Assembly: GCA_964458575.1 (NCBI GenBank)
Contig: CAYWMD010000020.1
Location: 1-64,000 of the forward strand
Direction of reading: 5' to 3'
DNA: 64,000 nucleotides
From: CAYWMD01 sp964458575
GTDB taxonomy: Bacteria > Verrucomicrobiota > Verrucomicrobiia > Limisphaerales > JADLHS01
Part shown: one piece after another, positions 37,753 to 45,684 of the stretch
Layout: each line of letters starts with the position of its first letter
Numbering within the stretch: position 1 is the first letter of the stretch
Notes under the pieces: model-generated
Seen by the model: the letters and a program-made list of their open reading frames with translations, nothing else
Database searches by the model: none
What the model was told of the DNA's origin: nothing
Translations under genes and position numbers: made by a program

Positions 37753-39597
37753 ATGATAATGAAAAAACCGCTTCATTTCCTTATGCCAGCCGCTTTCGCC
37801 GGCCTCGTTGGGGTGCTGTTTGCAATTCCGGCGCGGGCCGACACCATTTACGTGGCCACGTACTTTGACGCCAGCATCTGGAAGTTCTCCACTGACGGCA
37901 CCCGCTCACTGTTGGCAGGGCCTACCATCTTCGGTCCGGCAGGGCTGGCGTATGACAAGGCGGGTAATCTTTACGTGGCCAACGCCAACAACAACACCAT
38001 CGAGAAATTCACCACGAACGGCGTTGCCTCCGTTTTCGCGGCCGATCCCGGCGACAATTCCGTCATGAACGGCCCGGCGGGACTGGTTTTCGACGCCAAG
38101 GGCAATCTCTACACCGTCAATTATTTCGGCAACAGCGTTGCGAAATTCACGACCAATGGAACGGCGTCCACCTTCGCCACCGATGATGGCAGCTACACGC
38201 TCCTGGTCAGCCCGGACGGGCTGGCGTTCGATGCGGCGGGTAACCTTTATGTGGCCAACAACGGCGGGAACTTCATTTCAAAGTTCGCAGCGGACGGCAC
38301 ATTCCTGGGAAGCTTCGGCGACGACTCTTATTTGAATTCTCCCCATGGGATGGCGTTCGACACGAATGGCAATCTCTATGTCGCGAACGACGCTGCAGAT
38401 TCGATCGTTAAATTCGACACTTCGGGTAACGGCTCGGTATTCGCCACGGATTTGCTCGACACGCCGTCATCCCTCGCCTTTGACAAAGCTGGAAATCTCT
38501 ACGTCTCCAACTACGGTCAATCCGCCAACAACGTGGTGAAGATCACTCCGGGAGGAGTCAGCTCAGTGTTCGCCGCCTCCGCGATTTCGTTTCCCGACGG
38601 CCTGACATTTGACAGTAGTGGCTATCTCGTGGTTGGCAATGATTGGGGGAGCTACCTCCAGAAGTTTGACACCAACGGCAGCCTGGTCGCCACGATCTAC
38701 TCCACGGTGCACAATGTGAATGGCCTGGCCGTGGACCGCGCGGGCAATGTTTACGCCGCCAACTCCTTCGTCGGCGGCACCATCGAGAAGTTCGACACCA
38801 ACGGCGTCGGCACGATTTTCGCCTCGCATCTCTATCCTTCCTACGGGATCGCGGCGGATGCGGCGGACAACCTTTATGTCGCCTACGACATTGAAAACCT
38901 CATTTACAAATATGCCCCCAATGGTTCGGGCGGCGTGTTTACCACCAACGGTTTGAACATGCCCCTCAACATCGCCTTCGACACCTTGGGAAATCTGTTT
39001 GTGGTCAACAGCGGCACCAATCCGATCGTCAAGATTGACGCCGCCGGACAAAGCTCGGTGTTCGCCATCGCCACCGACATCACCAAGGCTTTCGGGCCGG
39101 GCCTGGCGATTGATCCCGCGAACAATGTCTATGTGTTGGGTGACTCTGTCGGCGAAACCATCGTGAGATACACGCCGGCGGGCACGGCTGCCAATTTCGG
39201 CGATGACCCCGGTCCCACGGGAAATCCGAAGGGCATGGCCTTCGACAGCGCCACCAATCTTTACGTGGCCAACTTTCTCACTGGCACCATCTATAAGTTC
39301 GACCGCTTCGGCAACGGCACCGTGTTTGCCAGCGGCTTGAATGAGCCGGTTGCCATTGCCATACGGCGCACCGGTTCTGTCAGCGCCCCGGCCAAGTTGT
39401 CCATCACAACAAGCGTCACCAATGTCGTCCTCAGTTGGTCCCTGGCCGCGCCAAATTACACACTCCAATCTTGCACCAACCTGGCTGGCACGAACTGGGT
39501 TACCGTGCCCGGCGCGCCCGGCACGAACAATGGCAATTACGTGGTCACCAACGGCATCCTTGGTTCAGCCAGATTTTTCCGGCTAAAGGGTAATTGA
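37753..39597 (+). CDS. Exported NHL-like beta-propeller protein
   Basis: A 614-aa secreted protein with a signal peptide ending in IPARADT. Residues about 30-540 are twelve repeats of roughly 42 residues (GNLYVANANNNTIEKFTTNG type, each with a D-K/A-A-GNLYVAN core), the NHL/SMP-30-like blade. Twelve units would fit two six-bladed propellers. The last 75 residues are the shared C-terminal module (NYTLQSCTNLAGTNW ... ARFFRLKGN). A second ATG at 37759 is an equally likely start. Function is unknown; such propellers are usually binding platforms. Confidence 0.9.
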   Translation: MIMKKPLHFLMPAAFAGLVGVLFAIPARADTIYVATYFDASIWKFSTDGTRSLLAGPTIFGPAGLAYDKAGNLYVANANNNTIEKFTTNGVASVFAADPGDNSVMNGPAGLVFDAKGNLYTVNYFGNSVAKFTTNGTASTFATDDGSYTLLVSPDGLAFDAAGNLYVANNGGNFISKFAADGTFLGSFGDDSYLNSPHGMAFDTNGNLYVANDAADSIVKFDTSGNGSVFATDLLDTPSSLAFDKAGNLYVSNYGQSANNVVKITPGGVSSVFAASAISFPDGLTFDSSGYLVVGNDWGSYLQKFDTNGSLVATIYSTVHNVNGLAVDRAGNVYAANSFVGGTIEKFDTNGVGTIFASHLYPSYGIAADAADNLYVAYDIENLIYKYAPNGSGGVFTTNGLNMPLNIAFDTLGNLFVVNSGTNPIVKIDAAGQSSVFAIATDITKAFGPGLAIDPANNVYVLGDSVGETIVRYTPAGTAANFGDDPGPTGNPKGMAFDSATNLYVANFLTGTIYKFDRFGNGTVFASGLNEPVAIAIRRTGSVSAPAKLSITTSVTNVVLSWSLAAPNYTLQSCTNLAGTNWVTVPGAPGTNNGNYVVTNGILGSARFFRLKGN

Positions 39598-39622
39598 ATC
39601 TGTCACTGGAACAGTGGAAGAA

Positions 39623-39655
39623 AACCCTGGAAGTCAGTTGCTGACTTCCGGGGTT
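39623..39655. terminator. Hairpin after the NHL-like gene
   Basis: A 15-bp stem (AACCCTGGAAGTCAG with CTGACTTCCGGGGTT, one G-T pair) and a three-base loop, 26 bases after the stop. It is a close copy of the hairpin beside enolase. Only a weak AT-rich tail follows, so termination strength is uncertain. Confidence 0.75.
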
Positions 39656-39730
39656 CAAATTTGTGGCTGCCGTCGTGAGACGGCGGCTGACTTGGCAGAT
39701 GGCCACGTTCTTACGAACGCAGCTACGGAT

Positions 39731-40135
39731 TACTGCCGCGCTTTCGGCAGCGCGCTCGTGCCGGCGTAAACCGCGTTCTTGCCGAGCAATTCCTCGATGC
39801 GGAGAAGCTGATTGTGCTTCGCCAAACGATCCGAGCGGCTAAGTGAACCGGTCTTGATCTGGCCACAGTTGGTCGCCACGGCGATATCAGCGATGGTGGC
39901 GTCCTCGGTTTCGCCGGAGCGATGCGAGAGGACGGCGGTGTAGCCGTTCGTCTGCGCGAGTTCGACGGCGTCGAGCGGTTCGGTGAGCGAACCGATCTGG
40001 TTAACTTTGACGAGAATCGAGTTGGCCGTGCCGGTATCAATGCCCGTCTGGAGGAACTTCACGTTCGTCACGAACAGATCGTCGCCGACGAGCTGGACTT
40101 TGTCGCCGATCTTATGAGCGGATTTTCCAGTCCAC
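39731..40135 (-). pseudogene. Truncated enolase copy (C-terminal third)
   Basis: About 405 bases match the 3-prime end of the complete eno gene at roughly 80-90 percent by eye. The frame is still open: from ATG at 40071 it reads MTNVKFLQTGIDTGTANSIL and on to a C-terminus ALPKARQ, against ALKKSK in enolase. Upstream homology extends to HKIGDKVQLVGDD and then ends abruptly. It keeps the active-site Lys region (ILVKVNQIGS) and SHRSGETED, but lacks the N-terminal domain and the metal-binding half, so it cannot be an enolase. The intact frame suggests a recent event, or selection on a small product. Confidence 0.88.
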
Positions 40136-40248
40136 TTGAACGGAGAACTCCTGACCTCCTGATCCTTTGGTTATTTTTTTCTTTGCTGAACCGAAATACC
40201 ACCTAAAGTCAGGTTATCAGATGACTAACTTTTAACAGAAGCATAACT
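40136..40248. other. Short spacer before the BNR-like gene
   Basis: AT-rich spacer between the enolase relic and the next gene; probably the promoter of the latter. No repeat or hairpin is evident. Confidence 0.4.
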
Positions 40249-43200
40249 TTGAGCACTCCCTTGGTCAGAATTCTGGTGGCACTTTTTACTTTTTCTCTGA
40301 GCGCGCTGGCGGCGGATCCGCTGAATACCTGGACGCTCCGTTCCCCGCTTCCCACGCCCAATCCACTGCGCGACATTATCTACACCAACGGCCTATGGGT
40401 CGCTGTCGGAGATGCCGGCACCGTGATCACTTCCAGCGACGACGGGCAGACGTGGGCGCGTCAATCAAGTGGCCTCACGAACAACGATAACAGAATTCTG
40501 GGGCTGACTTACGGGGCCGGCAAATTCGCAGTGGTGACAAGTTACGGGGAGTCTGGAACTTCAACGAACGGGACAAACTGGAATTTCCAGACCATGGGCA
40601 TATTGAACGGATATGCGAATGCCATCACCTACGGGAATGGAAAATTCGTGGCGGGTGGAGTGTCCGCCACGAATCTCGCCGTCTCAACCAATGGGATCAA
40701 CTGGCTGCCCATCGTCGCGGTCGTCAGCGGCCAAATCAAGGACGTCACCTATGCGCAGGGTTTGTTTGTCGCTGTGGGCACGGGGGTGGGGTTGAGCGGT
40801 GGATTTGTCCTGAGTTCAGCCGACGGCACCAACTGGACCACACGCGTGACGGGTTTCTCGGGCGGATTGAACGGAATTACTTTTGGCAATGGCAAGTTCG
40901 TGGGGGTGGGATATTCCGGCACCGCAATTTCAACTGATGGAACGAACTGGGCGCAGATCTATAATGCCAGCATCCCCGCGCGGTTCAGTGTCGCTTACGG
41001 CAACGGTCAGTTTGTCGCCGTGGGGGCTGCGGGCACGTTTCTCGATCTTGGCGTGAGCTACTCCTCCACCAATGGAACGAATTGGGTCAGCGGCGGTGGC
41101 AATCAGCCCTCGGCGGAGGTCGTGCGCTTCGCCAATGGGCGCTTCGCTTCCGTCGGCTCGCCCAGCCTGTTGGATGTGGGGACGCCCAATCGGGTTTCGT
41201 TTTGTACCAATGTTTCCAACTGGAGTTCCCCGGGATTTGGCGGCGCGTTTTCCAGTTCCGCCAGCGACCGGCGGTCGCTCGCTTATGGCAACGGCCAGTT
41301 TGCGGCGATTGAAAACAGCAGCAGCATCGTTCTGACGACCAATGGCAGCAACTACACGATGGTCGCAGTCGCAGCAAACATGCGTGCGCTGGCCTATGGC
41401 ACCGGACGTTTTGTTGCCGCTCGCGCCGATTCGCCCAGCACCACTGTCTTTCATGCCTCGGATTTTAGTTGGAACCAAGTTGGCGGAGGCATTTTAGGCT
41501 CGGTGAACGCGATGATTGCTACCAGCTCGCTTTGGGTGGCCGTCGGGCAGGATGGTTTAGTCGCTACGTCCCCTGACGGTCTGCTCTGGGCCAGCTCGTC
41601 TTCCGCCACGACCAACCACTTGTTAGCAATCAGCTATGGTGCGGGCGCTTTCGTCGGCGTGGGCGTGGCGGGCACGACCGTGCGTTCTACCGATGGCGTT
41701 AACTGGACGGCGGTCACGGTTTCTGGTGCGGGCGAACTGCGTTCCGTAACCTTCGCCCGCAGCACGTTCGTCGCCGTGGGTTTCGGAGGCAAAATCTTCA
41801 CCTCGCCAAACGGGACGACGTGGACCGCGCGCAGTTCGGGCACGTTACTCTCGTTGAATTCTGTCAGCGATTGCCTCGGACGTTTCGTGGCGGTGGGCGA
41901 TGGCGGCATCACTTTGTCTTCCGCCGACGGCGTCGCGTGGACCCGCGCGACGCCATTGCAGGATGATAACCTGCAGAGCGTGGCGGCGGCGCCAACGCTG
42001 GCACTGGCTGTGGGCGATGCCAGCGGAAGCCAGACCTCAACCAATGCGCAGAACTGGCAGTGGTCGCCCGGCTCCGCGTTGGTCACCAACCTGCGGCGGA
42101 TCATTTATAGCAACGGTCGGTTCATCGCGGCGGCGGACAATGGCGTGGCCTATTCCACCAGCGGAATTTCCTGGCGCAGCCAGCTTCTGACAACCCTCTA
42201 TTCTTTGGTGGGGGTCAACGGTCTCATCGTAGCCGTCGGCAGTGGTGATTTTTCCAGTCAGACCACGATTTACATCTCCTCAGACAACGGCACCACCTGG
42301 AGCCGCACAAATCTTGGGTCGAGCGGTTATCTGGATGGCATAGCCTACGGCAACGGCACGTATGTCGCCGTCGGCCAAAGCGGTCTGGTGTACACTTCTC
42401 CAGATGCTGTCAACTGGACGAGCCGCACCTCGGGCACCAGCACGACGCTCTTCGATGTTGCTTTCGGCAACAACACGTTCGTCGCCTCCCTGGACGGCAG
42501 CACCAACGTGCTGACTTCGTCCGACGGCATCAACTGGACCCTCCGCCCCACCGTTCCTGGCGGCGGCTGTGACGCGGTCGTCTTCCGTGATGGACTGTTC
42601 TACGGTGCGGTCTCGCGCTATATGACCTCGCCCGACGGGATCACGTGGACCGATCGGGGTGCGCCACCGTCCCCGCTGGTGGGGATGGAAAAGGCGTATA
42701 ACCGTTACATCGCCTACGGCTACAATGGCGTGCTGTTGACCTCGAGCAACCTGACCACTTGGAGCACCGTTCCAACCCTCACGTCGCAAGAGTTCGCGTC
42801 GGCGGCAGGGGGCAACGACACATTTCTGGTTGTGGGGCGCGGCGGCATCATCTTCCAGTCCGACTTCCTCACCAACACTCCGGTGTCCATCACGTCCGCA
42901 CCCAGCAACACCACGGTCTTGAGCGGCGGGGTGGCGACGTTCCGGGTCGGAGCCGCCGGGCGCGGGCCGTTTTCGTATCAGTGGTTCAAGAACGGAAGTC
43001 TAATTTCCGGCGCCGTCAGCGCGTCGTTGACCCTGAGTAATGTCACCAGTGCGGATGCGGGCAGCTATCATGCGGTTGTGAATGGCGATACCAGCAGCGC
43101 CACCAGTTCTGCCGCGACTCTCACCGTCGTGACTGTTTCAGCGGCGGTGCAGCCCGAAACGTTGTATGCCTTCACCAACACGAGCGCGACTTTCACCGCC

Positions 43201-43908
43201 GTGGTGACTGGAGCAACGCCAACCGCCTACCAGTGGTTCCAATATTTCAACACGCCAATACCGGGAGCCACCAATGCCACGCTGACCCTCACCAACGTCC
43301 AGGCTTCCGATGCCACCAGCTATAAATTCACCGCAACACTTGCCCTCGGACAAACCACGAGCACCAACGAAGGTTCGTTGACGGTCTTGGATACCTTGAA
43401 CGACGTGAATCTTTATGTGGAGCCCAGTTACACCCTGATTCCGAGTGGGAACAGCATTTCGTTGGAGGCGCTGGTGCTTGGTCCGGTGCCAAACAGCTAC
43501 CAGTGGTTCAAGAACGGAGGATTAATCCCGGAAGCGACCAATGCGGTATTGCCGATCGTGAATGCTCAAACCAACAACTCAGGCGACTACACCTACTTTG
43601 TGACCTACCCGCAGGGTAACGTCACCAACGAATTCAATCCCGGCACACTCGAAGTTTACTTTGCCACCCCGCCCATCCTCAGTGGCGGACGATTTCTCAA
43701 TCCCAGCAGCTTTCAACTCACCTTCACCGGCTTGACGAATCGCAGCTACGCCATTGAAACCGCAACTAATCTCAATCCACCGGTCGTTTGGGAATATTTT
43801 GATACCAAGACCGTCACGACCAATCCTGTCAAGTTCCCGATCAACACTTTTTTCCTGCCCAACGCAAACGCGCACTATTTTCGGGTACAAATCCTGCCAC
43901 CCTTCTAG
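40249..43908 (+). CDS. Exported BNR/sortilin-like propeller protein with Ig-like domains
   Basis: A 1219-aa secreted protein, start TTG at 40249, signal peptide ending SALAAD. Residues about 25-875 consist of 21 repeats of about 40 residues (YGNGKFVAVGDGGTILTSSDGTNW type), the photosynthesis-repair/BNR-like blade; 21 would allow three seven-bladed propellers. Three Ig-like domains follow (about 880-1140; YQWFKNGSLISGA, YQWFQYFNTPIPGA, YQWFKNGGLIPEA), then the shared C-terminal module (SYAIETATNL ... AHYFRVQILPPF). The non-ATG start is chosen because it places the hydrophobic signal at the N-terminus. Likely a surface-binding protein; ligand unknown. Confidence 0.92.
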   Translation: MSTPLVRILVALFTFSLSALAADPLNTWTLRSPLPTPNPLRDIIYTNGLWVAVGDAGTVITSSDDGQTWARQSSGLTNNDNRILGLTYGAGKFAVVTSYGESGTSTNGTNWNFQTMGILNGYANAITYGNGKFVAGGVSATNLAVSTNGINWLPIVAVVSGQIKDVTYAQGLFVAVGTGVGLSGGFVLSSADGTNWTTRVTGFSGGLNGITFGNGKFVGVGYSGTAISTDGTNWAQIYNASIPARFSVAYGNGQFVAVGAAGTFLDLGVSYSSTNGTNWVSGGGNQPSAEVVRFANGRFASVGSPSLLDVGTPNRVSFCTNVSNWSSPGFGGAFSSSASDRRSLAYGNGQFAAIENSSSIVLTTNGSNYTMVAVAANMRALAYGTGRFVAARADSPSTTVFHASDFSWNQVGGGILGSVNAMIATSSLWVAVGQDGLVATSPDGLLWASSSSATTNHLLAISYGAGAFVGVGVAGTTVRSTDGVNWTAVTVSGAGELRSVTFARSTFVAVGFGGKIFTSPNGTTWTARSSGTLLSLNSVSDCLGRFVAVGDGGITLSSADGVAWTRATPLQDDNLQSVAAAPTLALAVGDASGSQTSTNAQNWQWSPGSALVTNLRRIIYSNGRFIAAADNGVAYSTSGISWRSQLLTTLYSLVGVNGLIVAVGSGDFSSQTTIYISSDNGTTWSRTNLGSSGYLDGIAYGNGTYVAVGQSGLVYTSPDAVNWTSRTSGTSTTLFDVAFGNNTFVASLDGSTNVLTSSDGINWTLRPTVPGGGCDAVVFRDGLFYGAVSRYMTSPDGITWTDRGAPPSPLVGMEKAYNRYIAYGYNGVLLTSSNLTTWSTVPTLTSQEFASAAGGNDTFLVVGRGGIIFQSDFLTNTPVSITSAPSNTTVLSGGVATFRVGAAGRGPFSYQWFKNGSLISGAVSASLTLSNVTSADAGSYHAVVNGDTSSATSSAATLTVVTVSAAVQPETLYAFTNTSATFTAVVTGATPTAYQWFQYFNTPIPGATNATLTLTNVQASDATSYKFTATLALGQTTSTNEGSLTVLDTLNDVNLYVEPSYTLIPSGNSISLEALVLGPVPNSYQWFKNGGLIPEATNAVLPIVNAQTNNSGDYTYFVTYPQGNVTNEFNPGTLEVYFATPPILSGGRFLNPSSFQLTFTGLTNRSYAIETATNLNPPVVWEYFDTKTVTTNPVKFPINTFFLPNANAHYFRVQILPPF

Positions 43909-43931
43909 TCCTTGGCGCTGTTCACCGCAAA

Positions 43932-43970
43932 CAAAACCCCGGAAGCCATCGCTGACTTCCGGGGTTTGAA
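43932..43970. terminator. Bidirectional terminator between BNR-like gene and eno
   Basis: Perfect 12-bp stem AAACCCCGGAAG (43934-43945) with CTTCCGGGGTTT (43956-43967). A TTT/TTTG run lies on each side, so it can serve both convergent genes. Related hairpins lie beside two of the eno relics. Confidence 0.85.
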
Positions 43971-44026
43971 TTTCTGTAGCGGCACTCTGTGAGTGCCGTT
44001 TGGCGGTCATAAACCGCCGCTACAAC

Positions 44027-45316
44027 TTACTTACTCTTCTTCAGCGCGGTCGAACCGGCATACACGGCGTTCTTGCCGAGCAACTGTTCGATGCGCAGGA
44101 GTTGATTGTATTTCGCCAGACGGTCTGAGCGGCTGAGCGAACCGGTCTTGATCTGGCCGCAGTTCGTCGCCACGGCGATGTCGGCGATGGTCGCGTCCTC
44201 GGTTTCGCCGGAGCGATGCGAGAGGACGGCGGTGTAGCCGTTGGTCTGTGCTAGTTCGACGGCGTCGAGTGTTTCGGTGAGCGAACCGATCTGGTTCACC
44301 TTCACGAGAATTGAATTCGCCGTGCCGGTATCAATGCCTTTCTGCAGAAACTTCACGTTCGTCACGAACAAGTCATCGCCGACGAGTTGGACCTTGTCGC
44401 CCAGTTTGTCCGTGAGTTTCTTCCACGTGGCCCAGTCGCTTTCACCGCAGCCGTCTTCGATGCTGACGATGGGATACTTCGCCACCAGTTTGGCCCAAAG
44501 ATTCACCAACTCATCGCCGGTGAGCTTCTCGCCCGTGCTCTTTTTCAAGGTGTAGGTGCTGTTGCCCGAGTAGAACTCGGAAGCCGCCGGATCAAGGGCG
44601 ATGAAAATGTCCTTGCCCGCCTTGTAGCCGGCATTCTTGATGGCGAGCATGATGCAATCGAGCGCTTCCTCGGCGCTTTTGAGCTTCGGCGCGAAGCCGC
44701 CTTCGTCGCCGACGGCGGTGCTCAGGCCCTTCTGCTTGAGAACGCTCTTGAGAGCATGAAAGGTCTCGGTGATGGCGCGCAAACCTTCGCTGAAGGTCGG
44801 CAGGCCGTGCGGCTGGATCATGAATTCCTGGAAATCAATCGGGGCGTCGGAGTGCGCGCCGCCGTTGATGACGTTGGCCATCGGGACGGGAAGGACTTTC
44901 GCGTTCGGACCGCCGATGTATTTGAACAACGGAACACCGAGGCACTTGGCCGCCGCCTGCGCAGTGGCCAGCGAGACGGCGAGAATCGCGTTCGCACCAA
45001 GCTTCGCCTTTGTCTCCGTGCCATCGAGCTTGAGCATCGTCGCGTCCACCGTGAGCTGATCCAACGCATCCACGCCGTGCAGCGCCTTGGCGATCCTGGT
45101 GTTCACGTTGGCGACGGCCTTGGTGACGCCCTTACCGAGATAGCGTTTCTTGTCACCGTCGCGGAGTTCCACGGCTTCGTGTTCGCCGGTGCTCGCGCCC
45201 GAGGGCACTGCCGCACGCCCGATCGTGCCGCAGGTCAAAGTCACGTCCACTTCCACGGTTGGATTACCGCGCGAATCGAGGATCTCGCGCGCCTGAATGT
45301 TTTGAATCTTCGTCAT
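44027..45316 (-). CDS. eno: Enolase
   Basis: Enolase converts 2-phosphoglycerate to phosphoenolpyruvate in glycolysis. The 429-aa product is full length; ATG 45316 (MTKIQNIQAREILDSRGNPT) is the conserved start. Landmarks include AAVPSGASTGEHEAVELRDG, the general-acid loop AVGDEGGFAP, the magnesium ligands in ALDPAASEFY, SIEDGCGESDW and LVGDDLFVTN, the catalytic Lys in ILVKVNQIGS and the closing SHRSGETEDATIADIAVA. It is the intact source-type copy for three decayed 3-prime fragments in the window. It sits alone among exported protein genes. Confidence 0.98.
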   Translation of the reverse strand: MTKIQNIQAREILDSRGNPTVEVDVTLTCGTIGRAAVPSGASTGEHEAVELRDGDKKRYLGKGVTKAVANVNTRIAKALHGVDALDQLTVDATMLKLDGTETKAKLGANAILAVSLATAQAAAKCLGVPLFKYIGGPNAKVLPVPMANVINGGAHSDAPIDFQEFMIQPHGLPTFSEGLRAITETFHALKSVLKQKGLSTAVGDEGGFAPKLKSAEEALDCIMLAIKNAGYKAGKDIFIALDPAASEFYSGNSTYTLKKSTGEKLTGDELVNLWAKLVAKYPIVSIEDGCGESDWATWKKLTDKLGDKVQLVGDDLFVTNVKFLQKGIDTGTANSILVKVNQIGSLTETLDAVELAQTNGYTAVLSHRSGETEDATIADIAVATNCGQIKTGSLSRSDRLAKYNQLLRIEQLLGKNAVYAGSTALKKSK

Positions 45317-45348
45317 GCGCACGCATGGTAAATCGCTTCGGGCGCGAG

Positions 45349-45546
45349 TCAAGAGAGCCATCGCTTGCCGCAGTCGAAGCAATTGACGTTGTGGTCACGA
45401 AATCGAAATTCGTGCAAGTGGCCCTTGTGTGATTTAAAAATGTGCGGATAATTCTGGTGGTGACTCAGTGTGATTCTTTTTCGTCGGACAGACAGTGAAC
45501 AATTATCGTTATCACGATAACACTCGTGTTGTGTTCCAAGTGCCAT
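45349..45546 (-). CDS. Possible small Cys/His-rich protein upstream of eno
   Basis: A 65-aa frame ending 32 bases before the enolase start on the same strand. Its C-terminal half is rich in His, Cys and aromatics (HIFKSHKGHLHEFRFRDHNV then NCFDCGKRW), which resembles half of a zinc-binding knuckle. The N-terminal half is less convincing. It might be a short regulator or a chance frame. Confidence 0.35.
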   Translation of the reverse strand: MALGTQHECYRDNDNCSLSVRRKRITLSHHQNYPHIFKSHKGHLHEFRFRDHNVNCFDCGKRWLS

Positions 45547-45684
45547 CGTTCGCGCTCAGGCGTTTCGATACTCCATTGTAAGATTCAAAAAATTCAATTC
45601 AACGATTCCCATGCGTCGGCTTCCTGCCATTGACCATGCGAAGGAGACACCAACCCTGCTGCTCTGTGGGCTTCTGACTCAATT
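45547..45684. other. Short intergenic region before the PATR-repeat gene
   Basis: Lower GC than its surroundings; probably the divergent promoter region between the eno side and the PATR-repeat gene. No clear -35/-10 pair could be fixed with confidence. Confidence 0.3.
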
